Shown: one piece after another, positions 25,440-35,556 of the stretch
Numbering within the stretch: position 1 is the stretch's first letter
Layout of the letters: each line of letters starts with the position of its first letter
From: Roseovarius salinarum
GTDB lineage: Bacteria; Pseudomonadota; Alphaproteobacteria; Rhodobacterales; Rhodobacteraceae
Assembly (NCBI RefSeq): GCF_002834145.1
Contig: NZ_PHNT01000001.1
Coordinates: 309,324-373,323, forward strand
DNA: 64,000 nt
Reading direction: 5' to 3'
Position numbers and translations under genes: made by a program
The notes under the pieces: model-generated
The model's database searches: none
The model's input: only the letters and a program-made list of their open reading frames with translations
Told to the model about the DNA's origin: nothing

Positions 25440-26117
25440 GTGATCGAGCTGGAGAACGTGGCCTACAGTTACGGCGGCGGGGAACTTCTCAGCGAGATAT
25501 CCCTCACGCTGCAGCCGGGGTCGTTCCATTTCCTCACGGGGCCCTCGGGCGCTGGAAAGACCACGCTGCTCAAGCTGTGCTACGGTGCCCTGGTGCCCAC
25601 CGCGGGGCACCTGAGCCTGTTCGAAACCGAGGTGCGCAGCATGACCCGCGACGACATCGCGCTTGCGCGGCGGCGTATCGGGGTGGTGCACCAGGACTGC
25701 CAGTTCCTCGATCACCTGCCCGTCGCCGACAATATCGCGCTGCCGTTGACAGTCTCGGGGCGCGATACCCTCGAACAGGAATCCAACCTCAAGGAGCTGA
25801 CCGCCTGGGTGGGCCTGAGCCATCGCGCGCACGCGTTTCCGCCGGAACTTTCGGGCGGCGAACGCCAGCGCGCTGCACTGGCGCGTGCCGTCATCATGTC
25901 GCCGGACGTGGTGCTTGCGGATGAGCCCACCGGCAACGTCGACTGGGAGATGTCGCTGCGCCTGCTGCACCTGCTGGCAGAACTCAACCGGATGGGAAAG
26001 ACGATCATGATCGCCACGCACGACCTCGCCCTGATCCGCGCGGCCAAGACGCAGGTGCAGGCGCGGGTGCTGCGCATTTCCAACCGGCGGCTTCAACTCG
26101 CGGGGGCGGACCTTTGA
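25440..26117 (+). CDS. ftsE: Cell division ATP-binding protein FtsE
   Basis: A 225-residue ABC ATPase that, with FtsX, controls peptidoglycan hydrolases at the division site. Motifs: Walker A GPSGAGKTT, signature LSGGERQR, Walker B VVLADEPTGNVDWE (the NVD form is typical of FtsE), switch THD. I take GTG 25440 (V-I-E-L-E-N) as the start because the family begins IEL and AAGGGGG lies just upstream; ATG 25410 would add ten basic residues. It overlaps ftsX. Confidence 0.9.
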   Translation: MIELENVAYSYGGGELLSEISLTLQPGSFHFLTGPSGAGKTTLLKLCYGALVPTAGHLSLFETEVRSMTRDDIALARRRIGVVHQDCQFLDHLPVADNIALPLTVSGRDTLEQESNLKELTAWVGLSHRAHAFPPELSGGERQRAALARAVIMSPDVVLADEPTGNVDWEMSLRLLHLLAELNRMGKTIMIATHDLALIRAAKTQVQARVLRISNRRLQLAGADL

Positions 26118-27019
26118 GCCGGGAAACGCGCGGCGCATTCGCGATAGTGGCCGGCGACGCACAGGCCGACCGGGTGGTGCCGCCGACGGGCTTCACCGCC
26201 TGGCTGACCCTGTTCAGCGCGGCCGCCATGGCGTTCCTTGCGGTTTTCGCAGTGGCGCTGGCCCTGGCAACGGGCCGGCTGGCCGATCGCTGGAGCGAGG
26301 AGCTTGCGCGCACCTCCACCGTGCGCATCTCGGCGCCCGAAGGGCAGATGGCCGCGCAGACCGAGGCCGCGCTGAAAGTGCTGCGCACCACCGAAGGCGT
26401 CAAGAGCGCGCGCGCCCTGAGCGACACCGAGCAGCGCGAGCTTCTCGAGCCCTGGTTCGGTCCCGACGTGCCGGTGGAGGCGCTGCCGATCCCGCGACTT
26501 ATCGAGATCGTCGAGACCGGGGAGGGCTACGACCCGCAGGGCCTTCGCCTGCGGCTGTCCGCCGAGGTTCCCGGGGCGGTGCTGGACGATCACACCCGCT
26601 GGCGCCGCCCGCTCGTGCGCGCGGCCGGCCGGCTGCGGTTCCTGGGCTGGGTCTCGCTGGCGCTGATCGGCGGCGCGACCGCGGCGATGATCACGCTGGC
26701 CGCCCGCGCCGCCCTGGCCGCCAACAGCCAGGTCATCAGCGTGCTGCGGCTGGTGGGCGCACGGGACAGTTACATTGCGCAGGCCTTCGTGCGGCGTTTC
26801 ACGCTGCGTGCCCTCACCGGTGCGGCGGTCGGCGCCGCGCTGGGCGTCGTGGCCATCCTGCTGCTGCCCCGCGCGCAGGCGGAGGGCGGCTTTCTGACGG
26901 GGTTGGGGTTCCAGGGCGTGCATTGGCTATGGCCCCTGGCCGTGCCGCCGCTGGCGGCGCTCGTGGGCTATGTCGCGACCCGGGCAGCCGCGCTGGGCAC
27001 GCTGAGGGATCTGCCATGA
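26114..27019 (+). CDS. ftsX: Cell division protein FtsX
   Basis: A 301-residue membrane partner of FtsE. It has an N-terminal helix (about 28-50), a periplasmic domain (about 55-170) that contacts hydrolase activators in other species, then three helices (about 175-195, 230-250 and 270-295). The start appears to be TTG 26114 in a TTGA overlap with ftsE; no closer ATG precedes the first helix. The stop overlaps plsC by ATGA, placing phospholipid synthesis in the same operon. Confidence 0.88.
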   Translation: MSRETRGAFAIVAGDAQADRVVPPTGFTAWLTLFSAAAMAFLAVFAVALALATGRLADRWSEELARTSTVRISAPEGQMAAQTEAALKVLRTTEGVKSARALSDTEQRELLEPWFGPDVPVEALPIPRLIEIVETGEGYDPQGLRLRLSAEVPGAVLDDHTRWRRPLVRAAGRLRFLGWVSLALIGGATAAMITLAARAALAANSQVISVLRLVGARDSYIAQAFVRRFTLRALTGAAVGAALGVVAILLLPRAQAEGGFLTGLGFQGVHWLWPLAVPPLAALVGYVATRAAALGTLRDLP

Positions 27020-27768
27020 GCGGGGCGTGGCAATGGACACGCTCGGCCGTTTTCGTGGGACAGATGTATGCCGCGATGGGCATAATGGGGCTGGCGTTCC
27101 TGCCGTGGGCGCTGGCCTCGCGGCGCGGGGCGCAGACGGCGGCGCATCTCTGGTGCCGCTGGGTGCGATGGACGGCGCGCTGGATGGTGGGCCTGCGCAC
27201 CGAAGTCCGGGGCACCCCGCCCGTCGACGAGGTGCTGGTCGCCGCCAAGCACCAGTCGTTCCTCGACATAATCCTGATCTTCGGCGCGGTGCCGGCGGGC
27301 AAGTTCATCATGAAGCGCGAACTGATGTGGGCGCCGGTGATCGGGCAATACGCGTTGCGCATCGGTTGCGTGCCCGTCGACCGCGGCAAGCGCAGCGCCG
27401 CGATCAAGCAGATGGTGCGTGACGTGGCCAAGGGTCGCCAGCAGCCCGGCCAGCTCATCATCTATCCGCAGGGCACGCGGATTTCCCCCGGCGTGCAGGC
27501 CCCGTACAAGGTGGGCACCGGCGTGCTCTACGAGGAACTCGGGCAGGATTGCGTGCCGGTGGCGACGAATGTCGGATTGTTCTGGCCGCGAAAGGGCATT
27601 CGCCGCAAGCCGGGTCTGGCGGTGGTGGAGTTCCTGCCGCGCATCGAGGCTGGCCTTCCCAAGAGGGATTTCATGACGCGGCTCGAACGGGATGTCGAGG
27701 CGCGGTCGGACGCGCTTGCGGCAGAGGCCGCGGGCGCGATGCCGAGCGCTATTTCAGGGTCTCCGTGA
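27016..27768 (+). CDS. plsC: 1-acyl-sn-glycerol-3-phosphate acyltransferase (PlsC type)
   Basis: A 250-residue acyltransferase that makes phosphatidic acid from lysophosphatidic acid at the inner membrane. It has the catalytic HQSFLD (H-x4-D) near residue 77 and the substrate motif YPQGTRISPG, where the usual EGT reads QGT. An N-terminal helix anchors it. The start ATG 27016 overlaps the ftsX stop. Its 3' end overlaps the convergent sulfotransferase gene by 20 bp. Confidence 0.87.
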   Translation: MSGAWQWTRSAVFVGQMYAAMGIMGLAFLPWALASRRGAQTAAHLWCRWVRWTARWMVGLRTEVRGTPPVDEVLVAAKHQSFLDIILIFGAVPAGKFIMKRELMWAPVIGQYALRIGCVPVDRGKRSAAIKQMVRDVAKGRQQPGQLIIYPQGTRISPGVQAPYKVGTGVLYEELGQDCVPVATNVGLFWPRKGIRRKPGLAVVEFLPRIEAGLPKRDFMTRLERDVEARSDALAAEAAGAMPSAISGSP

Positions 27769-28708
27769 TGCGCCGCTCAATGCGCGCGTTCGCCCCGCGC
27801 GCGATCCAGCCCATGCCCGGCCGGCGTCCGATGGCCGCGATCAGCGGATCGGTCACGCCGAACCGTCTGAACCGCCACCGCCACTTGCCCCGCGTATGAT
27901 CGAGCCAGAGCAACGATCTGGTCGCCAATCCCGGAGCGACGCGGGGGGCTCCGCTGGGGGCGTAGCCGCGGGCTTCGAGAAGCGGGCCGACGCGGGACTC
28001 GATCAACCCGACCTCGCGCGCCGAGAGCTTGTTGCGCCACTGCGCGGTGAGCGCGGTGTCGGGCAGGTCGTAGGTGGAGCGTTCCGGATAGCTCAGGAAG
28101 CGCGCGTCGTAATCCACGCCGAACAGGGCGGCGGCCTCGCGTAGCGTGGCCTCGGGCCGTTCGAGCAGCCGTTCGTAGTGCAGTTCCTTGACCGGCCGAC
28201 CACCCAGCGACGGCGCTGTCGCGTCCCAGTCACGTTCGGTGTCGATCCAGCTCCGGACGCCGTAATAGCTGTTCCCGGCCAGGCCTATTCCGATCGCGGA
28301 ACGTGCAACGTCGCGCGGGTCGCGGACCAGGTGCAGCACGGGCGCGCGGTTGGGAAGAAGCTCTAGCAGCCGTCCGAGGTGGCGGTGCAGGATCAGCACC
28401 AGCGGCCCCTCGTGGCCCGCCCGAAGCGCTGTCGTCATCTCCGCGAAGGCCCGCCGGGCCCCGGTCGTGGTGGGAAGGGCGATCCCCGCCGCCCGAAAGA
28501 TGCGGTCGGCCGCGAGCCCGTCGAGGTCGTAGTGCGCCCCGCCTCGCCCGTCAGGGCGCAGGTGGTCGACCAGGAAGTCCGACTCACCGGGCGCCGCGAT
28601 CCTCGGATGGCCCTCGAGCATCAGCCGGAACAGGGTCGTCCCCGAGCGCAGCGCGCCGAAGACCACGCAGATCTCCGCCTCCGGTTCGTTCCTCGTCGGC
28701 TCGGTCAC
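27749..28708 (-). CDS. Sulfotransferase family protein (downstream of lpdA)
   Basis: A 319-residue protein with a PAPS-binding 5'-phosphosulfate loop, GALRSGTTLFRLMLEGHP near residue 18, and the 3'-phosphate region HLVRDPRDVARSAIG. This is the general bacterial sulfotransferase pattern. The start is GTG 28708, preceded by AAGGAG at good spacing; an ATG at 28786 would overlap lpdA. It is last in the TCA cluster, 46 bp after lpdA. The acceptor (lipid, glycan or metabolite) is unknown. Confidence 0.82.
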   Translation of the reverse strand: MTEPTRNEPEAEICVVFGALRSGTTLFRLMLEGHPRIAAPGESDFLVDHLRPDGRGGAHYDLDGLAADRIFRAAGIALPTTTGARRAFAEMTTALRAGHEGPLVLILHRHLGRLLELLPNRAPVLHLVRDPRDVARSAIGIGLAGNSYYGVRSWIDTERDWDATAPSLGGRPVKELHYERLLERPEATLREAAALFGVDYDARFLSYPERSTYDLPDTALTAQWRNKLSAREVGLIESRVGPLLEARGYAPSGAPRVAPGLATRSLLWLDHTRGKWRWRFRRFGVTDPLIAAIGRRPGMGWIARGANARIERRITETLK

Positions 28709-28754
28709 GCCGCGCGCTCCTTGACGCTGGGGCGGGGGGACGACATCGGAGGCT

Positions 28755-30143
<1,389 letters not shown>

Positions 30144-30250
30144 TTCGGTCTCCTTAACTCAGTGCCGGCGTCGGCGCCCGGCCAGTATAACGTCGGTGCG
30201 GCGTCGGTCGATGGCCGGTTTGGCCAAATCGGATATCTCGGGCGCGGGCA

Positions 30251-30661
30251 TCACGTCACCGCGACGCCCAGCATCAGGACGGTGGCCAGGAACCCCACGG
30301 CCCAGATGACCGAGCGCCACGGCACCCAGCCGAAGGCATAGGCCGGCACATAGAGCACCCGCGCGCCCAGGTAGGTCCAGGCGCAGCCCGCGGTGAACCC
30401 GGTGGACTGCCCCGACAGCGTGACCACCACGCAGGCGATGGTGAACAGGACCAGCGCCTCGAAGTGGTTGTTCAGCGCGCGGTAGAGCCGCCCGGTGCGC
30501 ACCGAGACCTGTTCGGTCAACGGCCTGCCCAGCCGCTCGGGGTCGCGGGGCGACAGCGTCTTGCCCGGCCCGAGTTCGAGGTTCGCCGGCACCGACAGCA
30601 GGACGTACTGCACCACCTGCAGCAGCGCGGCGAGGGCAAGAACCGTGAGTTCCGGCGTCAT
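30251..30661 (-). CDS. MAPEG family membrane protein
   Basis: A 136-residue protein with four predicted membrane helices. The family region RLYRALNNHFEALVLF carries the conserved N-H-x-E-x-x-x-x-F (helix 2) typical of MAPEG proteins, a group related to microsomal glutathione transferases. Bacterial members of this short type have no settled function. It overlaps the preceding 77-aa gene by ATGA, so the two are coupled inside the TCA operon. Confidence 0.82.
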   Translation of the reverse strand: MTPELTVLALAALLQVVQYVLLSVPANLELGPGKTLSPRDPERLGRPLTEQVSVRTGRLYRALNNHFEALVLFTIACVVVTLSGQSTGFTAGCAWTYLGARVLYVPAYAFGWVPWRSVIWAVGFLATVLMLGVAVT

Positions 30662-30891
30662 AGCGTCTCCAGCAGGTGATGGGCCGACGGCCCGCGGCCG
30701 AGGTCGCGTTCCTTTTCCACCCAGGCCCTGGCGCGGTCGGTGTCGTTCACGTCGAACAGCGCCCAGTGCGCGCCGTTGCCCTCGCGCCAGAGCTGGAGCT
30801 GGGTCAGGCCGGCGGCCGCGCGGTCCTCCGCCTCGGCGTCGAACGCGTCGCGGTCGAAATGGTCGTAGCGGAGGAGGAGTTGGGTGGTCAT
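30658..30891 (-). CDS. Conserved-looking 77-aa protein between odhB and the MAPEG gene
   Basis: A short soluble protein starting at ATG 30891: MTTQLLLRYDHFDRDAFDAE with a C-terminal region ARAWVEKERDLGRGPSAHHL. It is charged, without membrane or signal segments. It lies 125 bp after odhB and overlaps the MAPEG gene, so it belongs to the operon. I do not recognise the family. A longer frame to 31020 exists, but its extra residues are proline-rich and come from hairpin sequence. Confidence 0.7.
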   Translation of the reverse strand: MTTQLLLRYDHFDRDAFDAEAEDRAAAGLTQLQLWREGNGAHWALFDVNDTDRARAWVEKERDLGRGPSAHHLLETL

Positions 30892-30922
30892 GGGGATATC
30901 CGGTGCGATGGGATGCGGGCGG

Positions 30923-30943
30923 GGGGCGGGGTGCCCCCGCCCC
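30923..30943 (-). terminator. Hairpin in the odhB to 77-aa gene gap
   Basis: GGGGCGGGG (30923-30931) and CCCCGCCCC (30935-30943) form a perfect 9-bp stem with a 3-nt loop. A second small hairpin lies at 30995-31010 (GGGTGG/CCACCC), six bases after the odhB stop. Neither has a T-run. They may attenuate transcription from odhB into the downstream genes. Confidence 0.45.
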
Positions 30944-31016
30944 GAGTGCTGCGTCTTTCCAGTTGGCGGCGGGGGGCGCCCTGCCGTGGGTGTAGGGTGG
31001 GGGTCCACCCCACCGA

Positions 31017-32558
31017 TCACAGATCCATCAGCAGTCGCCGCGGGTCCTCAAGCGCCTCCTTGACGCGCACGAGGAAGGTCACGGCGCCCTTTCCGTCCAC
31101 GATGCGGTGGTCGTAGCTCAGCGCCAGGTACATCATCGGGCGTGCCTTGATCTCGCCGTCCACCACCATCGGGCGCTGCTGGATCTTGTGCATGCCCAGG
31201 ATCCCCGACTGCGGCGGGTTCAGGATCGGCGAGCTCATCAGCGAGCCGTAGACCCCGCCGTTGGAGATCGTGAAGGTGCCGCCCTGCATCTCGGCCATGG
31301 AAAGCTTGCCGTCGCGGGCGCGCTGGCCCTTCTCGGCGATGGCCTTCTCGATGGCGGCGAAGGACATCGAATCCGCGTCGCGGATCACCGGCACCACGAG
31401 GCCCTGCGGCGTGCCGGTGGCGATGCCGACGTGCGCGAAGTTCTTGTAGACGATGTCGTCGCCGTCGATCTCGGCGTTGACCTCGGGCACCTCCCTGAGG
31501 GCGTGGCAGCACGCCTTGGTGAAGAACGACATGAAGCCCAGCTTGACCCCGTGCTTCTTCTCGAACTCGCCCTTGTAGGCGTTGCGCAGGTCCATGACCG
31601 CGGTCATGTCCACCTCGTTGTAGGTGGTCAGCATCGCGGCGGTGTTCTGGGCGTCCTTGAGCCGCTTGGCGATGGTGCGGCGCAGGCGGGTCATCTTGAC
31701 CCGTTCCTCGCGGCCCTCGTCCTCGGCCGGGACGGGCGCGCGCGGCGTGGAGGCGGGCTCGGGTGCCGGGGCCTGCGCCGACGAAGGCTGGGCACCTCCG
31801 CCCTTGCCGGCCTTGGCCACGTCCTCCTTCATCACCCGGCCGTCCCGGCCGGTGCCTTGCACGTCGTCGGCGCTCAGCCCCTTCTCGGCCATTGCCTTCC
31901 TGGCCGAGGGCGCATCCTCGACATCCGCCGCCTTCGCGGCTCCGCCGGGTTCGGCGGCCGCGGGTTCGGGGCGTTCGGCCGGAGTGATGGTGCCGTCGGC
32001 CGACCCCGAGAGCACGGCGATCTTCGCGTCCGGCTGCACCGTGGTGCCTTCCTCGGCCAGGATCTCGGTCAGGACGCCGGCGGCGGGGCTCGGCACCTCG
32101 ACCGAGACCTTGTCGGTTTCCAGCTCGCACAGCATCTCGTCCTGGCTGACGCTGTCGCCCACCGCCTTGAACCAGGTGGAAACCGTCGCCTCGGTCACCG
32201 ACTCGCCCAGCGTGGGCACGGTGACGTCGACGCTGCCGTCGCTGCCGTCGCCGGTGCTGCCGGCCGGTTGCGCCGGGGCCTCGTCCTTTTGCGACCCGCC
32301 CGGGGCCGCGGCGGCGCCCTCGCCCTCGGTGATGGTGGCAAGCAGGGCGTCGACTCCGACGGTCTCGCCTTCGCCGGCGACGATCTCTCCCATGGTGCCG
32401 GCGGCGGGGCTTGGCACCTCGACCGTGACCTTGTCGGTTTCCAGCTCGCACAGCATCTCGTCGGCGGCGACGGAATCGCCGGGTTGCTTGAACCAGGTCG
32501 CGACCGTGGCCTCGGTCACGGATTCGCCCAGCGTGGGCACGCGGACTTCTGTCGTCAT
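31017..32558 (-). CDS. odhB: 2-oxoglutarate dehydrogenase E2 (dihydrolipoyl succinyltransferase), two lipoyl domains
   Basis: A 513-residue E2 core protein (also called SucB). It carries two lipoyl domains, each with the lysine in ELETDK: one at about residues 1-78 and another at about 107-185, joined by Ala/Pro-rich linkers. A peripheral-subunit-binding domain follows ([22 protein letters not shown], read in parts) and then the catalytic domain ending in [15 protein letters not shown], with the active-site His and Asp. Most SucB proteins have one lipoyl domain. It starts 3 bp after the odhA stop, showing cotranscription. Confidence 0.95.
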   Translation of the reverse strand: MTTEVRVPTLGESVTEATVATWFKQPGDSVAADEMLCELETDKVTVEVPSPAAGTMGEIVAGEGETVGVDALLATITEGEGAAAAPGGSQKDEAPAQPAGSTGDGSDGSVDVTVPTLGESVTEATVSTWFKAVGDSVSQDEMLCELETDKVSVEVPSPAAGVLTEILAEEGTTVQPDAKIAVLSGSADGTITPAERPEPAAAEPGGAAKAADVEDAPSARKAMAEKGLSADDVQGTGRDGRVMKEDVAKAGKGGGAQPSSAQAPAPEPASTPRAPVPAEDEGREERVKMTRLRRTIAKRLKDAQNTAAMLTTYNEVDMTAVMDLRNAYKGEFEKKHGVKLGFMSFFTKACCHALREVPEVNAEIDGDDIVYKNFAHVGIATGTPQGLVVPVIRDADSMSFAAIEKAIAEKGQRARDGKLSMAEMQGGTFTISNGGVYGSLMSSPILNPPQSGILGMHKIQQRPMVVDGEIKARPMMYLALSYDHRIVDGKGAVTFLVRVKEALEDPRRLLMDL

Positions 32559-32561
32559 CTG

Positions 32562-35522
32562 TTATTTCCCCTCGATCGTCAGCGCGGCATTCACCAGCGC
32601 TGCTTGTTGTTCCTTGTGCTGCGCGGCCAGGCCCGTGGCGGGCGAGGCGGCCGCGGGGCGTCCGACGTAGCGCGGCCGCGTATGGCGGGCCTTGATGCGG
32701 GTGAGCACCCATTCAAGGTTCGGCTCGACGAAGGTCCAGGCACCCTGGTTCTTGGGTTCCTCCTGGCACCAGACCACCTCGGCCTGCTTGAAGCGCTCCA
32801 TTTCCTTGACCATCGACATGGCCGGGAACGGGTAATACTGCTCGATCCGCATCAGGTAGACGTCGTCGAGCCCGCGGTTGTCGCGTTCCTCGAGCAGGTC
32901 GTAGTAGACCTTGCCGGAACAGATGACCACGCGGCGGATCTCGTCGTCGGGCTTGAGCTCCAGGTCGGAAACGCCCTGCTGCGCATCGTCCCACAGCACC
33001 CTGTGGAAGCTCGAGCCGGTGGTGAACTCCTCGGCGCGGCTGACCGCCATCTTGTGGCGCAGCAGCGACTTCGGGGTCATCAGGATCAGCGGCTTGCGGA
33101 ATGTCCGGTGCAGCTGCCGGCGCAGGATGTGGAAGTAGTTGGCCGGCGTGGTGCAGTTGGCGACGATCCAGTTGTCGCCGCCGCACATCGTCAGGAACCG
33201 TTCGAGCCGCGCGCTCGAGTGCTCCGGCCCCTGGCCCTCGTAGCCGTGCGGCAGCAGGCAGACCAGTCCCGACATGCGCAGCCACTTGGACTCGCCCGAG
33301 CTGACGAACTGGTCGAACATGATCTGCGCGCCGTTGGCGAAATCGCCGAACTGGGCTTCCCACAGCGTCAGCGCGTTGGGTTCGGCGAGGCTGTAGCCAT
33401 ATTCGAACCCGAGCACGGCGTATTCGCTGAGCATGGAGTCGATCACCTCGTAGCGCGACTGGCCCTCGCGGATGTGATTGAGGGGGAAGTAGCGCTCCTC
33501 GGTTTCCTGGTTGATCAGGGCCGAGTGCCGTTGGCTGAACGTGCCGCGCGTGCTGTCCTGGCCGGACAGGCGGACCGGGTAGCCCTCGAGCTGCAGCGAG
33601 CCGAAGGCGAGCGCCTCGGCCGTGGCCCAGTCGAAGCCCTCTCCGCTCTCGAACATCTTCGCCTTCGCCTCGAGAAGCCGGCCCACCGTCTTGTGCAGGG
33701 CGAAGCCCTCGGGCGCCGTGGTGATCGCCTTGCCGATCTCCTGAAGCGTCTCGGGCTTGATGGCCGTCTGGCCGCGCTGGTAGTCCTCGTCCTTGCGGTC
33801 GAGATGCGACCACTTGCCGTCCAGCCAGTCGGCCTTGTTGGGCTTGTAGTCCTTGCCCGCCTCGAATTCGTCGGCGAGGAAGGACTGGAACTTGGCCTTC
33901 ATGTCCTCGATCTCGCCCTCGGGAAGCAGGCCGTCCTTGACCAGGCGCTCGGTATAGAGCGACAGCGTCGTCTTCTGCTGCTTGATCTTCTTGTACATCA
34001 GGGGATTGGTGAACATCGGTTCATCCCCCTCGTTGTGGCCGAACCGACGATAGCAGAACATGTCGATCACCACGTCCTTGTGGAACTTCTGCCGGAACTC
34101 GGTGGCCACCTTGGCGGCGTGCACCACCGCCTCGGGGTCGTCGCCGTTGACGTGGAAGATCGGCGCCTCGACCATCAGCGCGATGTCGGTGGGGTAGGGC
34201 GAGGAGCGCGAGAAGTGCGGCGCGGTGGTGAAGCCGATCTGGTTGTTGACCACGATGTGGATCGTTCCGCCCGTGCGGTGCCCCTTCAGGCCCGAAAGGC
34301 CGAAGCACTCGGCCACCACGCCCTGGCCGGCGAAGGCCGCATCGCCGTGCAGCAGCACCGACAGGACCTTGGTGCGGTCATGGTCCTTCCACTGGTCCTG
34401 CTTGGCGCGGACCTTGCCGATCACCACCGGGTTCACCGCTTCCAGGTGGCTGGGGTTGGCCGTCAGCGACAGGTGGACGGAGTTTCCGTCGAACTCTCGG
34501 TCCGACGAGGCGCCCAGATGGTATTTCACGTCGCCCGAGCCGTCCACGTCCTCGGGCTTGAAGCTGCCGCCCTGGAACTCGTGGAAGATCGCGCGGTAGG
34601 GCTTGCCCATCACGTTGGCCAGCACGCTCAGGCGGCCACGGTGCGGCATGCCGATCACGACCTCCTTGAGCCCGAGGTTGCCACCGCGCTTGATGATCTG
34701 TTCCATCGCCGGGATCAGGCTTTCGCCGCCGTCCAGCCCGAAGCGCTTGGTGCCCATGTACTTGACGTGCAGGTATTTCTCGAAGCCTTCCGCCTCGACC
34801 AGCTTGTTGAGGATCGCCTTGCGGCCCTCCCGGGTGAACTTGATCTCCTTGTCGTAGCCCTCGATCCGTTCCTTCAGCCAGGTGGATTGCTCGGGGTCGG
34901 AGATGTGCATGTACTGCAGCGCGAAGGTGCCGCAGTAGGTCCGCTTGACGATTTCCAGGATCTCGCGGATCGAGGCGAGCTGAAGCCCCAGCACGTTGTC
35001 GATGAAAATGGGGCGGTCCATGTCCGCGTCGGTGAAGCCGTAGGACTTGGGGTCGAGCTCGGGCCGGTGGCCGTGGTCGCGCAGGCCAAGGGGATCGAGA
35101 TTCGCGATCAGGTGGCCCCGGATCCGGTAGGCACGAATGAGCATCAACGCGCGGACGGAGTCGAGCACCGCGCGCTTGACCGACTCCTCGGTGAGTTCCA
35201 CCCCCTTCTCCGAGGCCTTCTCGCGGATCTTGCGGCCGGCTTCCTCGGCCTCTGCCTGCGCGGGGTATTCGCCCGTGAGCGCACCGGTCAGGTCGTCTTC
35301 CGGGGTCGGCGGCCAGTCGGGGCGGGCCCACGACGGGCCGGCGGCTTCCTTCTTCACGTCCATCTCGCCGTCGCCGAGCTGGCGGAAGAAGTCGGCCCAG
35401 GCCTCGTCCACCGCCTTGGGGTCGTTGGCGTAGCGCGCGTAGAGCTGTTCCAGATACTGCGCGTTGGCCCCCTGCATGAACGAGGAGGCGTGGAACTGGT
35501 CGTTGGGGGATTGCTCGGTCAT
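32562..35522 (-). CDS. odhA: 2-oxoglutarate dehydrogenase E1
   Basis: A 986-residue thiamine-diphosphate enzyme (also called SucA) that decarboxylates 2-oxoglutarate and succinylates the lipoyl group of E2. Visible family features are the start region NAQYLEQLYARYANDPKAVD, the GMPHRGRLSVLANV segment, HGDAAFAGQGVVAE, and the C-terminal LPHGYEGQGPEHSSARLERF. Length is usual for the homodimeric E1o type. It is 34 bp downstream of the DUF805 gene and 3 bp before odhB. Confidence 0.96.
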   Translation of the reverse strand: MTEQSPNDQFHASSFMQGANAQYLEQLYARYANDPKAVDEAWADFFRQLGDGEMDVKKEAAGPSWARPDWPPTPEDDLTGALTGEYPAQAEAEEAGRKIREKASEKGVELTEESVKRAVLDSVRALMLIRAYRIRGHLIANLDPLGLRDHGHRPELDPKSYGFTDADMDRPIFIDNVLGLQLASIREILEIVKRTYCGTFALQYMHISDPEQSTWLKERIEGYDKEIKFTREGRKAILNKLVEAEGFEKYLHVKYMGTKRFGLDGGESLIPAMEQIIKRGGNLGLKEVVIGMPHRGRLSVLANVMGKPYRAIFHEFQGGSFKPEDVDGSGDVKYHLGASSDREFDGNSVHLSLTANPSHLEAVNPVVIGKVRAKQDQWKDHDRTKVLSVLLHGDAAFAGQGVVAECFGLSGLKGHRTGGTIHIVVNNQIGFTTAPHFSRSSPYPTDIALMVEAPIFHVNGDDPEAVVHAAKVATEFRQKFHKDVVIDMFCYRRFGHNEGDEPMFTNPLMYKKIKQQKTTLSLYTERLVKDGLLPEGEIEDMKAKFQSFLADEFEAGKDYKPNKADWLDGKWSHLDRKDEDYQRGQTAIKPETLQEIGKAITTAPEGFALHKTVGRLLEAKAKMFESGEGFDWATAEALAFGSLQLEGYPVRLSGQDSTRGTFSQRHSALINQETEERYFPLNHIREGQSRYEVIDSMLSEYAVLGFEYGYSLAEPNALTLWEAQFGDFANGAQIMFDQFVSSGESKWLRMSGLVCLLPHGYEGQGPEHSSARLERFLTMCGGDNWIVANCTTPANYFHILRRQLHRTFRKPLILMTPKSLLRHKMAVSRAEEFTTGSSFHRVLWDDAQQGVSDLELKPDDEIRRVVICSGKVYYDLLEERDNRGLDDVYLMRIEQYYPFPAMSMVKEMERFKQAEVVWCQEEPKNQGAWTFVEPNLEWVLTRIKARHTRPRYVGRPAAASPATGLAAQHKEQQAALVNAALTIEGK

Positions 35523-35556
35523 GTCTTTTCTCCCGGAGTGAGCGGCAGGACTCGGC

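Noticed and set aside
30892..31020. N-terminal extension of the 77-aa gene to 31020
   Set aside because: The added residues are proline-, histidine- and glycine-rich products of two hairpin sequences, and no ribosome site supports that start.
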